Of a DNA stretch of 64,000 nt, positions 39,235 through 48,727 are shown in pieces. The notes beneath the pieces are model-generated. The model ran no database searches. It worked only from the letters and a program-made list of their open reading frames with translations, and was not told the origin of the DNA. Position numbers and translations under genes: made by a program. Source of the DNA: CAVXYG01 sp963706835. Lineage in GTDB: Bacteria; Actinomycetota; Actinomycetes; S36-B12; GCA-2699445. Each line of letters begins with the position of its first letter. Position 1 is the first letter of the stretch. The stretch lies in the NCBI GenBank assembly GCA_963706835.1, contig CAVPOB010000015.1, positions 1 through 64,000 of the forward strand, written 5' to 3'.

Positions 39235-39711
39235 CTATTTGCCCAGCCCCAGGGCCGCCTTCACGTTCGCCGCAAGAGCAGCCCCTTCGACGCGCCCAGC
39301 CGTTGGATCCTTCAGCAGGCCCATCACCCGGCCCATGGCCCGACCTCCGCTGAGGCCCTCGGAAGTGGCCGTTGCGACCGCACCGGCAACGAGTTCCTGC
39401 AACTCCTCATCGGTGAGGGGCTGCGGCAAGTAGCGCCGCAGCACCTCGGCCTGGGCCTCCTCCTCCAGCGCCGACTCCTCCCGGCCGCCGGCGCGAAACG
39501 CCTCGGCACCCTCATCGCGCCGCTTCACCTCGCGTACCAGCACCGCGATCACTTCCTCGTCGGTGAGGGTCTTGGCCTGCTTGCCCGCCACCTCGGCGGT
39601 GGTGATCGCCGCCAGCGCCATCCGGATCGCGGCGACATCGACGTGGCGGCGCGCCTTCAGCGCGGCGGTGAGGTCCTGCTGCAGGGTCTGCTTCAACTGG
39701 GCATCGGCCAT
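39235..39711 (-). CDS. YqeY/GatB-like domain protein
   Basis: 158-residue all-helical protein of the GatB_YqeY family, related to the tRNA-binding tail of amidotransferase subunit B. LKQTLQQDLTAALKARRHVD, EVIAVLVREVKRRDEGAEAF and YLPQPLTDEELQEL are characteristic. ATG at 39711 gives the family length. Proposed role in tRNA or aminoacyl-tRNA handling; unproven. Divergent from the metallophosphoesterase gene. Confidence 0.9.
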   Translation of the reverse strand: MADAQLKQTLQQDLTAALKARRHVDVAAIRMALAAITTAEVAGKQAKTLTDEEVIAVLVREVKRRDEGAEAFRAGGREESALEEEAQAEVLRRYLPQPLTDEELQELVAGAVATATSEGLSGGRAMGRVMGLLKDPTAGRVEGAALAANVKAALGLGK

Positions 39712-39790
39712 AGCGCCAGTTTGCCCAATCCCCGCACGAGCGGCAGACTCGGCCGACATCGACAATGGTGTGAGGGCGGAGGGAGTCGAC

Positions 39791-40693
39791 ATGGGTGCGG
39801 TCAAGGCAGCAGCCGGGCTCGCGTTGGCCGGTGGCGCCGTAGCCGCATATTCGATGTGGGAGGCCCGCCAGTACGGGTTGATCGACGAGACCCTGCCGAT
39901 CCTGCCGCGGGGATCGCAACCGCTGCGGATCCTCCACCTGTCCGATCTGCATCTGACCCACCGTCAGGAGCACAAGATCCGCTGGCTCGATGCACTCCCG
40001 AGCATCGTGGACCCCGACCTCACGGTCGTGACCGGGGACTTCATCGCCGACCCTGACGCCGTGCCGATCGTCCTGGATGCGCTGGCCGGCGTGATGGCCC
40101 AGCCGGGCGCCTTCGTGCTGGGAAGCAACGACTACTTCGCGCCTCGCATCGTCAATCCCCTCAAGTACCTCACGGCGCCCAGCGAGTTGGAGGGCACCCG
40201 CCCTGAACTGCCCTGGGGCGACCTGGTTGCCGGCCTGCGTGGTGCGGGCTGGGCCGATCTGGACAATGCCGCCGCCGAGATGCGGCTGGGTCGGCAGCAG
40301 GCGCCGGTCGCGCTGCGAGGGGTGGACGACCCCCACATCCAGCGAGATCGCTACGACGAGGTCGCCGGTGCTTTCCCGGCGGACGCCGTCATCCGGATCG
40401 GCGTGACCCACGCGCCGTACCTGCGCGTGCTGGACGCCATGGCAGCCGACGGTGCCGACCTGATCCTTGCCGGCCATACGCATGGCGGCCAGGTCTGCCT
40501 GCCCGGCAACCGCGCGCTGGTCACCAACTGCGACCTCGACACCGCTCGAGCATCCGGGGTTTCCCGGCACGGCGACGCCGTCCTGCACGTCTCGCAAGGG
40601 CTCGGCACCGCTCCGTCCGCCCCGTTCCGGCTGTTCTGCCCGCCGCGGGCGACGCTGCTGACCCTGCTGCCGGCGGATGCCGCGACCGGGTAG
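39791..40693 (+). CDS. Calcineurin-like metallophosphoesterase (Rv3683 type)
   Basis: 300-residue phosphoesterase with an N-terminal membrane segment (AAAGLALAGGAVAAYSMWEA). Metal ligands: LHLSDLHLTH (D-x-H), VVTGDFIADP, LGSNDYF (variant of GNH[DE] with Asn retained), VTHAPY, and LAGHTHGGQVCLP. ATG 39791 is preceded by GGAGGGAG. YkuE-like enzymes of this type act on lipid or UDP-sugar substrates. Follows ponA2/yqeY as in mycobacteria. Confidence 0.9.
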   Translation: MGAVKAAAGLALAGGAVAAYSMWEARQYGLIDETLPILPRGSQPLRILHLSDLHLTHRQEHKIRWLDALPSIVDPDLTVVTGDFIADPDAVPIVLDALAGVMAQPGAFVLGSNDYFAPRIVNPLKYLTAPSELEGTRPELPWGDLVAGLRGAGWADLDNAAAEMRLGRQQAPVALRGVDDPHIQRDRYDEVAGAFPADAVIRIGVTHAPYLRVLDAMAADGADLILAGHTHGGQVCLPGNRALVTNCDLDTARASGVSRHGDAVLHVSQGLGTAPSAPFRLFCPPRATLLTLLPADAATG

Positions 40694-40983
40694 ACCACGA
40701 CACTCGGCGCGTGGAGTGCTCTCCGACAGGGTCCGCGATCGCGTTTCGCTGTCCATCGTGGTGGGCGGGCGGCGCGACTGTCGGCCGAGATCGAGCAGCA
40801 GCACGATCAACGTGCTCGTAGTGCCGGCTGTACCCGGCTTATCGCGATCAAGCAGTCACTGCTTCGGCGGCGGCTGGACCGGGCGCCGTCCCGCGCGGTG
40901 GGGGATGCGGCTCTTGTCGGCGGGGACGAGCCTGCGCTTCCTTCGGGTCTCGGCGCCCCGCGGGGGGCCTCGCAGCGCGACTG
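40694..40983. other. Intergenic, no gene recognised
   Basis: 290 bases after the metallophosphoesterase. Contains a 15-base palindrome AAGCAGTCACTGCTT at 40850-40864 which could be a weak terminator or protein site. Open frames here lack any motif. Confidence 0.5.
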
Positions 40984-41425
40984 TGCACCCGTTATTGGGG
41001 TTAGCACCCGGGGCGGGGGTTCTGGCCCCGAGACGGCAACGATGCACCCGGGCGGGGGTTCTGGGCCCCGAGACGGCAACGATGCACCCGGTTTGGGGGT
41101 TTGCACCCGAGGCGGGGGCTGACGGTGCCTCCAAGACGGCAACGATGCACCCGGTTCGGGGGTTTGCACCCGGGACGGGGGCTCTGGGCCCCGATCAGGA
41201 CGGTTCCGCCCCCGCAGCGGGTGCAAACCCCCGAACCGGGTGCAGATGTGCCCCGGAAACGGCCGGTTCCGCCCCCGCCGCGGGTGCAAACCCCCGAACC
41301 GGGTGCAGACGTCCCCTAGCACCGAACGATGCGCCCCCGAACCGGGTGCAGACGTCCCCTAGCACCGAACGATGCGCCCCCGAACCGGGTGCAGACGTCC
41401 CTTAGCACCGAACGCGGTGCAGACG
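40984..41425. repeat. GC-rich 19-bp repeat locus A with inverted halves
   Basis: Left half (to about 41215) carries forward units such as TGCACCCGGTTCGGGGGTT; right half carries the complement, AACCCCCGAACCGGGTGCA. Accessory motif GGCAACGATGCACCC occurs three times. A 43-base tandem (41295-41411, about 2.7 copies, containing CAGACGTCCCCTAGCACCG) closes the locus. The 19-base period is not a multiple of three, arguing against coding. Lies between the 3' ends of the phosphoesterase and tRNA-Pro. Same family as loci at 47.3 and 55.1 kb. Confidence 0.92.
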
Positions 41426-41505
41426 TGCCCAGGCCCTGGCGCAGCGTGCCGACGACGGGGCCCCAGACGCCAACAGCCGGACCCCTCAGGAGGGATCCGG
41501 CTGCA

Positions 41506-41582
<77 letters not shown>

Positions 41583-41656
41583 TTGCCGTGCGACCGCATC
41601 AGTGTAGCGGAGACGGCCGCCTCGACTGGAATCAGGCCCTTGTGCCTGGCACGCGG

Positions 41657-42721
41657 CTACGCGGAGAACTCCTGCGCGACGACCTCGGCGATCTGCGCGG
41701 TGTTCAGGGCGGCGCCCTTGCGCAGGTTGTCCCCGCAGACGAAGAAGTCCAGCGCCTCCGGGAAGTCCGGCGCCTGCCGGATCCGACCGACCACTGTTGG
41801 GTCGGTCCCCACGACATCCGCCGGCGTCGGGAAGAGCTTCGCCGACGGGTCGTCCACAACCTCGACCCCGGGCGCACCCCGCAGGATCGCCCGCGCCTGC
41901 GCCGCACTGACGGGGCCGGCGAAGCGGGCGTGCACCGCCAGCGAGTGCGTCGTCACGACCGGCACCCTGACGCAGGTGGCCGATACCCGCAGATCCGGCA
42001 GACCCAGGATCTTGCGGGACTCGTTGCGGACCTTGAGTTCCTCCGAGGTGTAGTCGCCGTCCTTCAGCGACCCGGCCCAGGGCACCACGTTGAACGCCAG
42101 TGGCGCCGGGAAAGCACCGTCCACCGGCGCCCCGGCCTCCACCAGCGCCTCGCGCACATCCCCCGCCACGACGCCGATGTCCTTGCCGGCCAGAGCCGCC
42201 ACCTGCTCGCGCAACTCGTCGACGCCAGGCTTGCCCGCGCCGGAGGCGGCCTGGTAGGAGGCCACGACCAGTTCCTGCAACGTCCAGCGGCGGTGCAGCG
42301 CACCGAGCACCACGATCATCGACAGGGTGGTGCAGTTCGGGTTGGAGATGATCCCCTTCGGCCGGTTGGCCACTTGCTCGGCGTTGACCTCGGGCACGAC
42401 CAGCGGCACTTCGGGATCCATCCGGAACGCCCCGGAGTTGTCCACGGCGACGGCACCGCGGCCCGCCGCGATGGGTGCCCACTGCGCGGAGACGGCGTCC
42501 GGCACGTCGAACATGGCCACATCGACACCATCGAACACGTCCTCGGCAAGCGCCTCGACCACGACGTCTTCACCGCGGACCTGCAGCACCTTGCCCGCAC
42601 TGCGCGGCGAGGCGATCAGTTTGATCTGCCCCCACACATCCGGCCGAGTGCTCAGCAGGTCGAGCATGACCGAACCCACCGCCCCGGTCGCACCCACAAC
42701 GGCCAGCGTCGGCTTGCCCAT
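41657..42721 (-). CDS. asd: Aspartate-semialdehyde dehydrogenase
   Basis: 354-residue NADP-dependent enzyme converting aspartyl phosphate to the semialdehyde for lysine (and diaminopimelate), threonine and methionine. Rossmann start LAVVGATGAVGSVMLDLL, catalytic Cys in IISNPNCTTLSM, substrate region FNVVPWAG, and HARF. Nine bases downstream of lysC in the same direction, the classic actinobacterial pair. Full length and intact. Confidence 0.97.
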   Translation of the reverse strand: MGKPTLAVVGATGAVGSVMLDLLSTRPDVWGQIKLIASPRSAGKVLQVRGEDVVVEALAEDVFDGVDVAMFDVPDAVSAQWAPIAAGRGAVAVDNSGAFRMDPEVPLVVPEVNAEQVANRPKGIISNPNCTTLSMIVVLGALHRRWTLQELVVASYQAASGAGKPGVDELREQVAALAGKDIGVVAGDVREALVEAGAPVDGAFPAPLAFNVVPWAGSLKDGDYTSEELKVRNESRKILGLPDLRVSATCVRVPVVTTHSLAVHARFAGPVSAAQARAILRGAPGVEVVDDPSAKLFPTPADVVGTDPTVVGRIRQAPDFPEALDFFVCGDNLRKGAALNTAQIAEVVAQEFSA

Positions 42722-42729
42722 CTCGACTC

Positions 42730-44001
42730 CTATCGTCCGGATCCGGCGTATACGACGGCCTCTTCGTCGGCGTCGAGGCCGAACGCGGTGTGGACCGCCT
42801 GCAGCCCGCGCTGGGCATCGGCGCTCCGGGTTACCACGGAGATCCTGATCTCGGAGGTCGAGATCATCTCGATGTTGACTTCGGCCTCGGCAAGGGCTGC
42901 GAAGAACCGGGCGCTGACGCCGGGATTGGACCGCATGCCGGCGCCGACCAGGGTGACCTTGGCGATGTCCTCATCGGATGACAGGCTCTCGAAGCCGATC
43001 CGCTCCTTGGCATCGAGCAGGCTCTGCATGGCCCGGGCGATGTCCGGCTTGGAGCACGTGAAGGTGACATCGGTGCGGTCCTTGGCCGGCCCGGAGACGT
43101 TCTGGACGATCATGTCCAGGTTGACCTGGGCGTCGGCGAGCACCTGGAAGATGGCGGCCGCCTCGCCCGGCTTGTCCGGTACCCCGACCACGGTGACCTT
43201 GGCATCGTTCTGATCGGCGACGACGCCGGAGATGATCGGCTGTTCCACACCGTCCTCCTGCAACTGTTGTGATGACGTGACCCAGGTGCCGGGGTTCCGG
43301 CTGAATGAGGAGCGCACGTGGATCGGGATCCCGAAGCGGCGGCCGTACTCCACGCAGCGCAGGTGCAGCACCTTCGCGCCGGCAGCCGCCAGCTCCATCA
43401 TTTCCTCGTAGGTGATGTGATCCACCTTGCTGGCCAGGGGGACGACGCGGGGATCGGCGGAGAACACCCCGTCCACATCGGTGAAGATCTCGCAGACATC
43501 TGCGTGCAGCGCCGCTGCGAGCGCCACCGCGGTGGTGTCCGAGCCGCCCCGTCCCAGCGTGGTGACGTCCTTGGTCTCCCGGCTCACGCCCTGGAAGCCG
43601 GCCACGATCGGGATAGCGCCCTCGGCCAGCGCCTGCTGGATCCGGCCGGGCGTGAAGTCGACGATGCGGGCCGCTCCGTGGATCGCGTCGGTGATCAGGC
43701 CCGCCTGGGACCCCGTGAACGAACGCGCCTCGAAACCGAGGTCATGGATCGCCATCGCCAGCAGCGCCATCGAGATCCGCTCGCCTGCGGTCAGCAGCAT
43801 GTCCATCTCACGGCCAGGTGGGTTCGGCGAGACCTGGTTGGCGAGGTCGTGCAGCTCGTCGGTGGTGTCGCCCATCGCCGAGACCACTACGGCGACCTGC
43901 GACCCCGACCGGGCGGTGTCCACGATGCGGCGCGCTACCCGCCGAATGCTGACCGCGTCGGAGACGGAGGAACCCCCGTACTTCTGCACGATGATCCCCA
44001 C
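42730..44001 (-). CDS. lysC: Aspartokinase
   Basis: 423-residue aspartate kinase catalysing the first step of the aspartate pathway. IIVQKYGGSSV is the phosphate-binding start, TLGRGGSDTTAVALAAAL the ATP site, FTDVDGVFSADPR the catalytic region. Two C-terminal ACT domains (from about residue 265) with VTVVGVPDKPGEAAAIFQ imply feedback inhibition by lysine and/or threonine. GTG 44001 is the start; an internal start for a separate beta subunit, known in some relatives, was not looked for beyond plausibility. Coupled to asd. Confidence 0.96.
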   Translation of the reverse strand: MGIIVQKYGGSSVSDAVSIRRVARRIVDTARSGSQVAVVVSAMGDTTDELHDLANQVSPNPPGREMDMLLTAGERISMALLAMAIHDLGFEARSFTGSQAGLITDAIHGAARIVDFTPGRIQQALAEGAIPIVAGFQGVSRETKDVTTLGRGGSDTTAVALAAALHADVCEIFTDVDGVFSADPRVVPLASKVDHITYEEMMELAAAGAKVLHLRCVEYGRRFGIPIHVRSSFSRNPGTWVTSSQQLQEDGVEQPIISGVVADQNDAKVTVVGVPDKPGEAAAIFQVLADAQVNLDMIVQNVSGPAKDRTDVTFTCSKPDIARAMQSLLDAKERIGFESLSSDEDIAKVTLVGAGMRSNPGVSARFFAALAEAEVNIEMISTSEIRISVVTRSADAQRGLQAVHTAFGLDADEEAVVYAGSGR

Positions 44002-44081
44002 GGGGCAACTCCTCCATCGACGCCGGTCCGTAGCGCTCACCAGGGTATCGGCTCCCGGCGCTGGAACCGTCCTGGAAGGGT

Positions 44082-44666
44082 TCAGCCCGGCAGATCCTCG
44101 CCCGGGGAGCCCATCGGCGAGCCGAGCCGCACCATCGCGATCAGGGACTGCACGGCCCGCAAGCAGGCGCTGGCGCTCGGGCCCCAGTGCGCGAGGTAGG
44201 AGTACTGCCACCATGCCAGCGCGTCGTCGTAGCGGCCCTCCGAGTACAGCGCGAGCCCCTGCAGCAGATCCCCGGCGATCCCGGCGAGATCACTCGACAG
44301 TTCGGCGGAGGCCACTTCTTCCCCCAGGTAGGGATCGACCGTTTCCCAGTACTGGTCCACCCCGCCGAACTGCTCGGCCAGCGCCGTGCTCAGGGCCCCG
44401 GTACTCGGACCGTCCCCCAGCGCAGCCGCCTGCGCCGGTCCAATCTCCGACTCCGCGGCGGTCGGCACGATGTCCTCCTGCGCGCCGAGTCTGGCACCGG
44501 AGGACAGCAGGCCGGATAGGGCCAGGATCAGCACCGAGACCGCCGCGCTCGGATTGGTGCCGGCGGCCACGGATTCGACCGCGGCCACGAATGACGCGGC
44601 GTCGGCGGCGAACTCGTCGGCGAGTTCCACACGCGCATCGCTGGTGGTCGCATCACTGGTCGACAC
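44082..44666 (-). CDS. DUF5063 protein
   Basis: 194-residue helical protein with an acidic character. YWETVDPYLGEEVASAEL matches the DUF5063 core (Y-x-x-V-x-P), and an RYDDALAWWQYSYLAHWGPS segment closes it. Its start overlaps the 3' end of recR by 14 bases. Frequently found beside recR in actinobacteria; function unknown. Confidence 0.85.
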   Translation of the reverse strand: MSTSDATTSDARVELADEFAADAASFVAAVESVAAGTNPSAAVSVLILALSGLLSSGARLGAQEDIVPTAAESEIGPAQAAALGDGPSTGALSTALAEQFGGVDQYWETVDPYLGEEVASAELSSDLAGIAGDLLQGLALYSEGRYDDALAWWQYSYLAHWGPSASACLRAVQSLIAMVRLGSPMGSPGEDLPG

Positions 44667-45252
44667 GGCGCCTCCCCTCGAAGGCCCGTCCCAGGGTCAC
44701 CTCGTCGGCGTACTCCAGGTCGCCGCCGACGGGCAGGCCCGACGCCAGCCGGGTCACCGTCATGCCCATACCGGCGACCAGGCGGGTCAGATAGGTGGCC
44801 GTGGCCTCGCCCTCCAGGTTGGGATCGGTGGCCAGGATCAACTCGGTGACCTCCTCGTTTGCGAGGCGGGCCATGAGTTCGCGAATCCGCAGGTCGTCCG
44901 GTCCCACGCCGTCGATCGGCGAGATGGCCCCGCCGAGGACGTGGTAGCGCCCCCGGAACTCGCGCGTGCGCTCGACGGCGACCACATCCTTCGGCTCCTC
45001 GACCACGCAGATCACATGATCATCGCGCCGCGGATCGGAACAGATACGGCACAACTCGCCTTCGGCGATGTTGCCGCAGCGCCGACAGAAGCTGACCCGC
45101 TGCTTGACGACCGCCAGGGTTCGCGACAGTTCCGCGATCTGTTCATCGTCGGCCTGCAGCACGTAGAACGCGATGCGCTGCGCGCTCTTCGGCCCGATAC
45201 CCGGCAGCCGGCCGAACTGGTCGATGAGGTCCTGGACGATCCCCTCGTACAT
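44653..45252 (-). CDS. recR: Recombination mediator RecR
   Basis: 199-residue DNA-repair protein loading RecA with RecF/RecO. Helix-hairpin-helix GRLPGIGPKSAQRIAFYVLQ, zinc finger C-R-R-C...C-R-I-C, and a Toprim domain with ICVVEEPKDVVAVE and ILATDPNLEGEATATYL. Starts at the base where dnaX ends (one-base overlap), so both are cotranscribed. The small ybaB gene usually between them is absent. Confidence 0.97.
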   Translation of the reverse strand: MYEGIVQDLIDQFGRLPGIGPKSAQRIAFYVLQADDEQIAELSRTLAVVKQRVSFCRRCGNIAEGELCRICSDPRRDDHVICVVEEPKDVVAVERTREFRGRYHVLGGAISPIDGVGPDDLRIRELMARLANEEVTELILATDPNLEGEATATYLTRLVAGMGMTVTRLASGLPVGGDLEYADEVTLGRAFEGRRRVDQ

Positions 45253-47254
45253 CAGGCCTCACCGATCTCGCCGATGCGCACCGCACCGAGTTCCCGAACC
45301 ACCAGGTCCACACCGGACACCTCGCTGCTGCCGAGATCCGGGTCGTCGGCGGATGCCGCCTCGTCGTCCGGCTCGGGGCCCGCAGCCCGGGTGGCCAAGA
45401 CCGGTTTGACGCGTACATCCACGCGCAGCACGTCGATGAGCACCTGACGCAGCAACTCCTCCCGCCGACTGGCGGTGATACTCGTCAGCCGCCCCTGATC
45501 GGCCACGCCGACCGTCATCTCGCCATTGGCCAGCGACAGCGGGAGTGAGGACTCCCATAGCGTCCAGGCCACCCGCGAGCGACGACCCAGCTCGGTGAGC
45601 ACGTCGGCCCAGCCGTCGCGCACCGACGCCAACCCGGGGTCTGATGCCGCCGACGCGGCGGGGGCGGCGGGGGCAGCCGGGGCAGCCGGGCGGCCGGGCC
45701 AGCCGGGCCAGCCGGGGCGGCCCGGCCCGGTTCGCTCGTCGGTGCCGGCTGCGCCGATTGGTCCGCCTCGGGGTCTGGTGCCGGCGCCTGCGGCCCGTGG
45801 GGCTTGGCGGGGGCGGCAGTGGCCGGGGCCAGATCCGACAGCCGCGGCGGGGGCGTCGGGCCGGCACCGGCGCGGGTGCGCGGCCGCGCTCCCCGGTCGG
45901 CGGGCTTGGGACGCGACTGCTGCGAGGCGGCTGCAGCCTCCGGTTTGCCCTGCGGTGACGATGGCGCCTGGGCCGCTGCCGACGCCTCGGGCCGCTGCTC
46001 CTGCGCCGCCGTCGGCTCTGGCTTGGCCCGGTCGGTCCGCTCGCCGGATGCCGTCCCCGCTGCCTGCTGCGTGCCCGGCGCATGCACCACGCCGGCCGCC
46101 ACTCGGCGTTCGAGGCGATCCAGCCGAGCGGCCAGGCCCTCGGTGCCGTGGTCGGCGCTGGGCAGCAGCAGCCGGGCCAGCAACAGTTCCAACTGCAGGC
46201 GCGGCGCCGTGGCGCCCTTCAACTCGCTCAGGCCCGCACTGACCAGGTCGGCGGCCCGCGACAGTTCCGATGGTCCGAACAGCCCGCCCTGCTCGCGCAG
46301 CGCGTCCACCTGCTCGGCGGGCAGCTGCAGCAGCGCGGCGTGCTCCTCGGCAGGGACGTGCTGCAGCACGATGAGATCGCGCATGCGCTCCAGGAGGTCG
46401 GTCAGGAACCGCCGGCCGTCGTGCCCGGACTCCACGACGGCATCGACCGCCGCGAAGGCTGCGGCGCCGTCCCGGGCCGCGATGGCGGAGACCACCCGAT
46501 CCAGCAGTACCGCATCGGTCAGGCCGAGGCCCTGGGCCACCAGGTCCTGGGTCAGGCCGGCCTCATCGGAGCCCGCGATGAGCTGGCCCAACAGGCTGAG
46601 CGAATCGCGGACGCTGCCCCCCGACGCCTTGGCGATCAGCGGCAGCGCGCCCTCGTCGTACGGCACATCCTCGGCCCGGCAGACGGCGGCCAGGTGGGCG
46701 CTGAGCACGCTGGTCGCGACCAGCCGGAAGGAGTAGTGGAAGGTCCGGCTGCGGATCGTGCCGAGGACCTTCTCCGGCTCGGTCGTGGCGAAGATGAAGC
46801 GCACGTACTCCGGCGGCTCCTCGATCACCTTCAGCAGCGCATTGAAGCCCTGCGTGGTGACCATGTGGGCCTCATCGATGATGTAGATGCGGTAGCGGGA
46901 GCGGGCGGGGCTGTAGATCACCCGTTCGCGAAGTTCCCGCGTGTCGTCGACGCCGCCGTGGCTGGCCGCGTCGAGCTCCACCACATCCTCCGAGCCGGGG
47001 CCGTTCGGCGCCAGCGCCACGCAACTGTCGCACTGGCCGCACGGCTGAGCGGTCGGCCCTTGCTCGCAGTTCAGCGATCGGGCCATGATGCGCGCGGTCG
47101 AGGTCTTGCCGCAGCCGCGGGGGCCGCTGAACAGATAGGCGTGGTGGATGCGGCCGGTCTGCAGCGCTCTGGCAAGAGGGGCGGTCACGTGGTCCTGGCC
47201 GACCACCTCCGCCAAGGTGCCGGGCCGGTAGGCGCGGTAGAGGGCCAATGTCAC
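45252..47254 (-). CDS. dnaX: DNA polymerase III subunit gamma/tau, one frameshift
   Basis: Clamp-loader motor subunit. AAA+ domain: HAYLFSGPRGCGKTSTARIM (Walker A), zinc module CGQCDSC, RIYIIDEAHMVTTQGFNALL (Walker B), SRC-like box GTIRSRTFHYSF. A long Pro/Ala/Gln linker (about residues 390-530) with repeated GPAGPAA/AAP units joins the tau C-terminal domain, which begins LASVRDGWADVLTELGRRSR. A missing C near 45695 in a C-run puts the C-terminal domain out of frame; uncorrected, the protein ends at 45515 (579 residues). Restoring it gives about 667 residues. Likely a sequencing indel in low-complexity DNA. Confidence 0.95.
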
Positions 47255-47298
47255 CCCGCAAGCCTAAGCCCGCCCCCCGGCACCTTCGGGCACGCGCC

Positions 47299-47836
47299 CT
47301 GCGCGGGTGTGCTTGCACCCGGCGCGGGCGTCTGCACCCGGCGCGGGAGTCTGCACCCGGCGCGGGCGTCTGCACCCGGCGCGGGCATCTGCACCCGGCG
47401 CGGGGGTCGTGTGCGGCCCCGGCGCGGGGCGTCTGCACCCGGCGCGGGCGGTCTGCACCCGCGTCGCGGGGGTCTGCACCCGGCGCGGGGGCAGATCGGT
47501 CGGGTGCGACCCGGCGCGGGGGTCTGCACCCGGTTTGGGGGTTTGCACCCGGCGCGGGGGCAGATCGGTCGGCGTGCGGCCCCGGTCTGCACCCGGTTTG
47601 GGGGTTTGCACCCGCCGCGGGGGCGGAACCGGCCGGATCGGGGCCGACAGCCACCGTCCCGGGTGCAAACCCCCAAACCGGGTGCACAGTTGCCGCCCAG
47701 GAGGCCCTCTCAGCCCCCGTCCCGGGTGCAAACCCCCGCAACGGGTGCATCGTTGCCGTTCCGAAAGAGCCCCACCCCCGCAACGGGTGCATCGTTGCCG
47801 TTCCGAAAGAGCCCCACCCCCGCAACGGGTGCATCG
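47299..47836. repeat. GC-rich 19-bp repeat locus B with inverted halves
   Basis: At least 12 forward units (CTGCACCCGGCGCGGGCGT and variants) occupy 47305-47630, then the orientation flips: from 47658 units read CGGGTGCAAACCCCC. One 27-base pair of arms around 47588 and 47660 is perfectly complementary. The right end has a 42-base tandem (2.5 copies, core GGGTGCATCGTTGCCGTTCC). Lies between dnaX (5' side) and the DUF2510 gene (3' side). Confidence 0.92.
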
Positions 47837-48007
47837 ACCCGGCAGATGGCGCAGTACCGGCCCCGCCCAGTCGGGCGCCGACACCCCAAGCGCTGCGGAA
47901 CGGTCACATGGTCAGCAACTGCCGCCGCAAGGCACCCGGGATCGCGACCCGGAAAGCGCCGCGGCCGGGACGCGGGCGAGCCACGAAACCGCGCCGGCCC
48001 AGCACTG

Positions 48008-48430
48008 CTACCGGCGCGAGTTGCCCAGCGCAGCCAGCAGCGGGACCAGCACCACCGCCAGCGGCCAACTCAGCGGCACCACGAGCAGCGTCCACCAACC
48101 CAGCGCGAGGACGACGGCCCCCGCGATGAGCAGCCGTGCCCACGTCGGTAGCGGGAGCAGATACGTGAAGGCCAGTCCACCGAACAGGATGGCCAGCAGG
48201 AAACCAACCAGCGCGCTGCGGCGGGGGCGGGGGCGCGGCGCGGCGCCGTACGGCGCGCTGCTGCGGTGGTTGGTCCAGGCGGCACCGTCCCAGTAGCGCA
48301 GCCCGGTGGGGTCGTAGGGGTCTGCGTACCAACCGGCGGCAACAGCAGCCGTCCGGGGCATCAGCACCACCGTGTCCTGCCAGCCTGCAATGACCTCGGT
48401 GTCGCGCCAACGGGGGTCGGTCGTGGCCAT
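48008..48430 (-). CDS. DUF2510 membrane protein
   Basis: 140-residue protein. AAGWYADPYDPTGLRYWDG is the DUF2510 tryptophan-rich motif (GWYxDP...LRYWDGxxWT), followed by three hydrophobic segments at the C-terminus. A leader of about 30 residues precedes it. DUF2510 domains are common in actinobacterial membrane proteins of unknown function. The gene has repeats on its 3' side and the SRP RNA on its 5' side. Confidence 0.82.
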   Translation of the reverse strand: MATTDPRWRDTEVIAGWQDTVVLMPRTAAVAAGWYADPYDPTGLRYWDGAAWTNHRSSAPYGAAPRPRPRRSALVGFLLAILFGGLAFTYLLPLPTWARLLIAGAVVLALGWWTLLVVPLSWPLAVVLVPLLAALGNSRR

Positions 48431-48449
48431 CAGACCTCCCGGAGCAATC

Positions 48450-48543
48450 AGGGACCCCTCGCGCACCCGCCAGAGCCCGCTTACCCTTGCTGCCTTCCGG
48501 CCCTGGGGGAGTTGGGCAGGATAACGCCGCGCGAGGGGTCTGC
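48450..48543 (-). ncRNA. ffs: Signal recognition particle RNA (4.5S type)
   Basis: The minus strand contains the SRP signature GGCCGGAAGGCAGCAAGGGT with the tetraloop and symmetrical loops that bind Ffh. Long complementary ends (GACCCCTCGCGC and GCGCGAGGGGTC) close a single hairpin. About 95 bases. Confidence 0.93.
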
Positions 48544-48636
48544 CACCAGTGTAGGCGATACCGCGCAGCGCGGGCGAGTCCCGATCGAGGCCCGCCAGAT
48601 TTCCCCGCCTCGGCTCTGTCGCGTACCCTACGGCGT

Positions 48637-48724
48637 GGAGGATTCGCCTAGAGGCCTAGGGCGCACGCTTGGAAAGCGTGTTGGGGGCAACCCCTCGCGG
48701 GTTCGAATCCCGCATCCTCCGCCA
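48637..48724 (+). tRNA. tRNA-Ser (GGA)
   Basis: Acceptor GGAGGAT pairs with ATCCTCC, and CCA is encoded. Anticodon loop CTTGGAAAG reads GGA; the long variable arm (TTGGGGGCAACCCCT) identifies a serine tRNA. Confidence 0.97.
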
Positions 48725-48727
48725 GCG

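Noticed and set aside
40850..40864. Rho-independent terminator after the metallophosphoesterase
   Set aside because: The palindrome AAGCAGTCACTGCTT has almost no loop and no T-tract, and lies 157 bases past the stop; too weak to call.
40984..41425. Possible CRISPR array
   Set aside because: Units are 19 bases, tandem without unique spacers, and flip orientation. No cas genes nearby.
45252..45720. Programmed -1 frameshift in dnaX
   Set aside because: No slippery heptamer and no obvious stimulatory structure. A single missing C in a C-run explains it.
45804..48151. Long plus-strand frames opposite dnaX and across repeat locus B (APGAGVCTRRG-like repeats)
   Set aside because: They arise because GC-rich repeats lack stops in all frames. 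The 19-base period is not a multiple of three and the translation changes frame between units.
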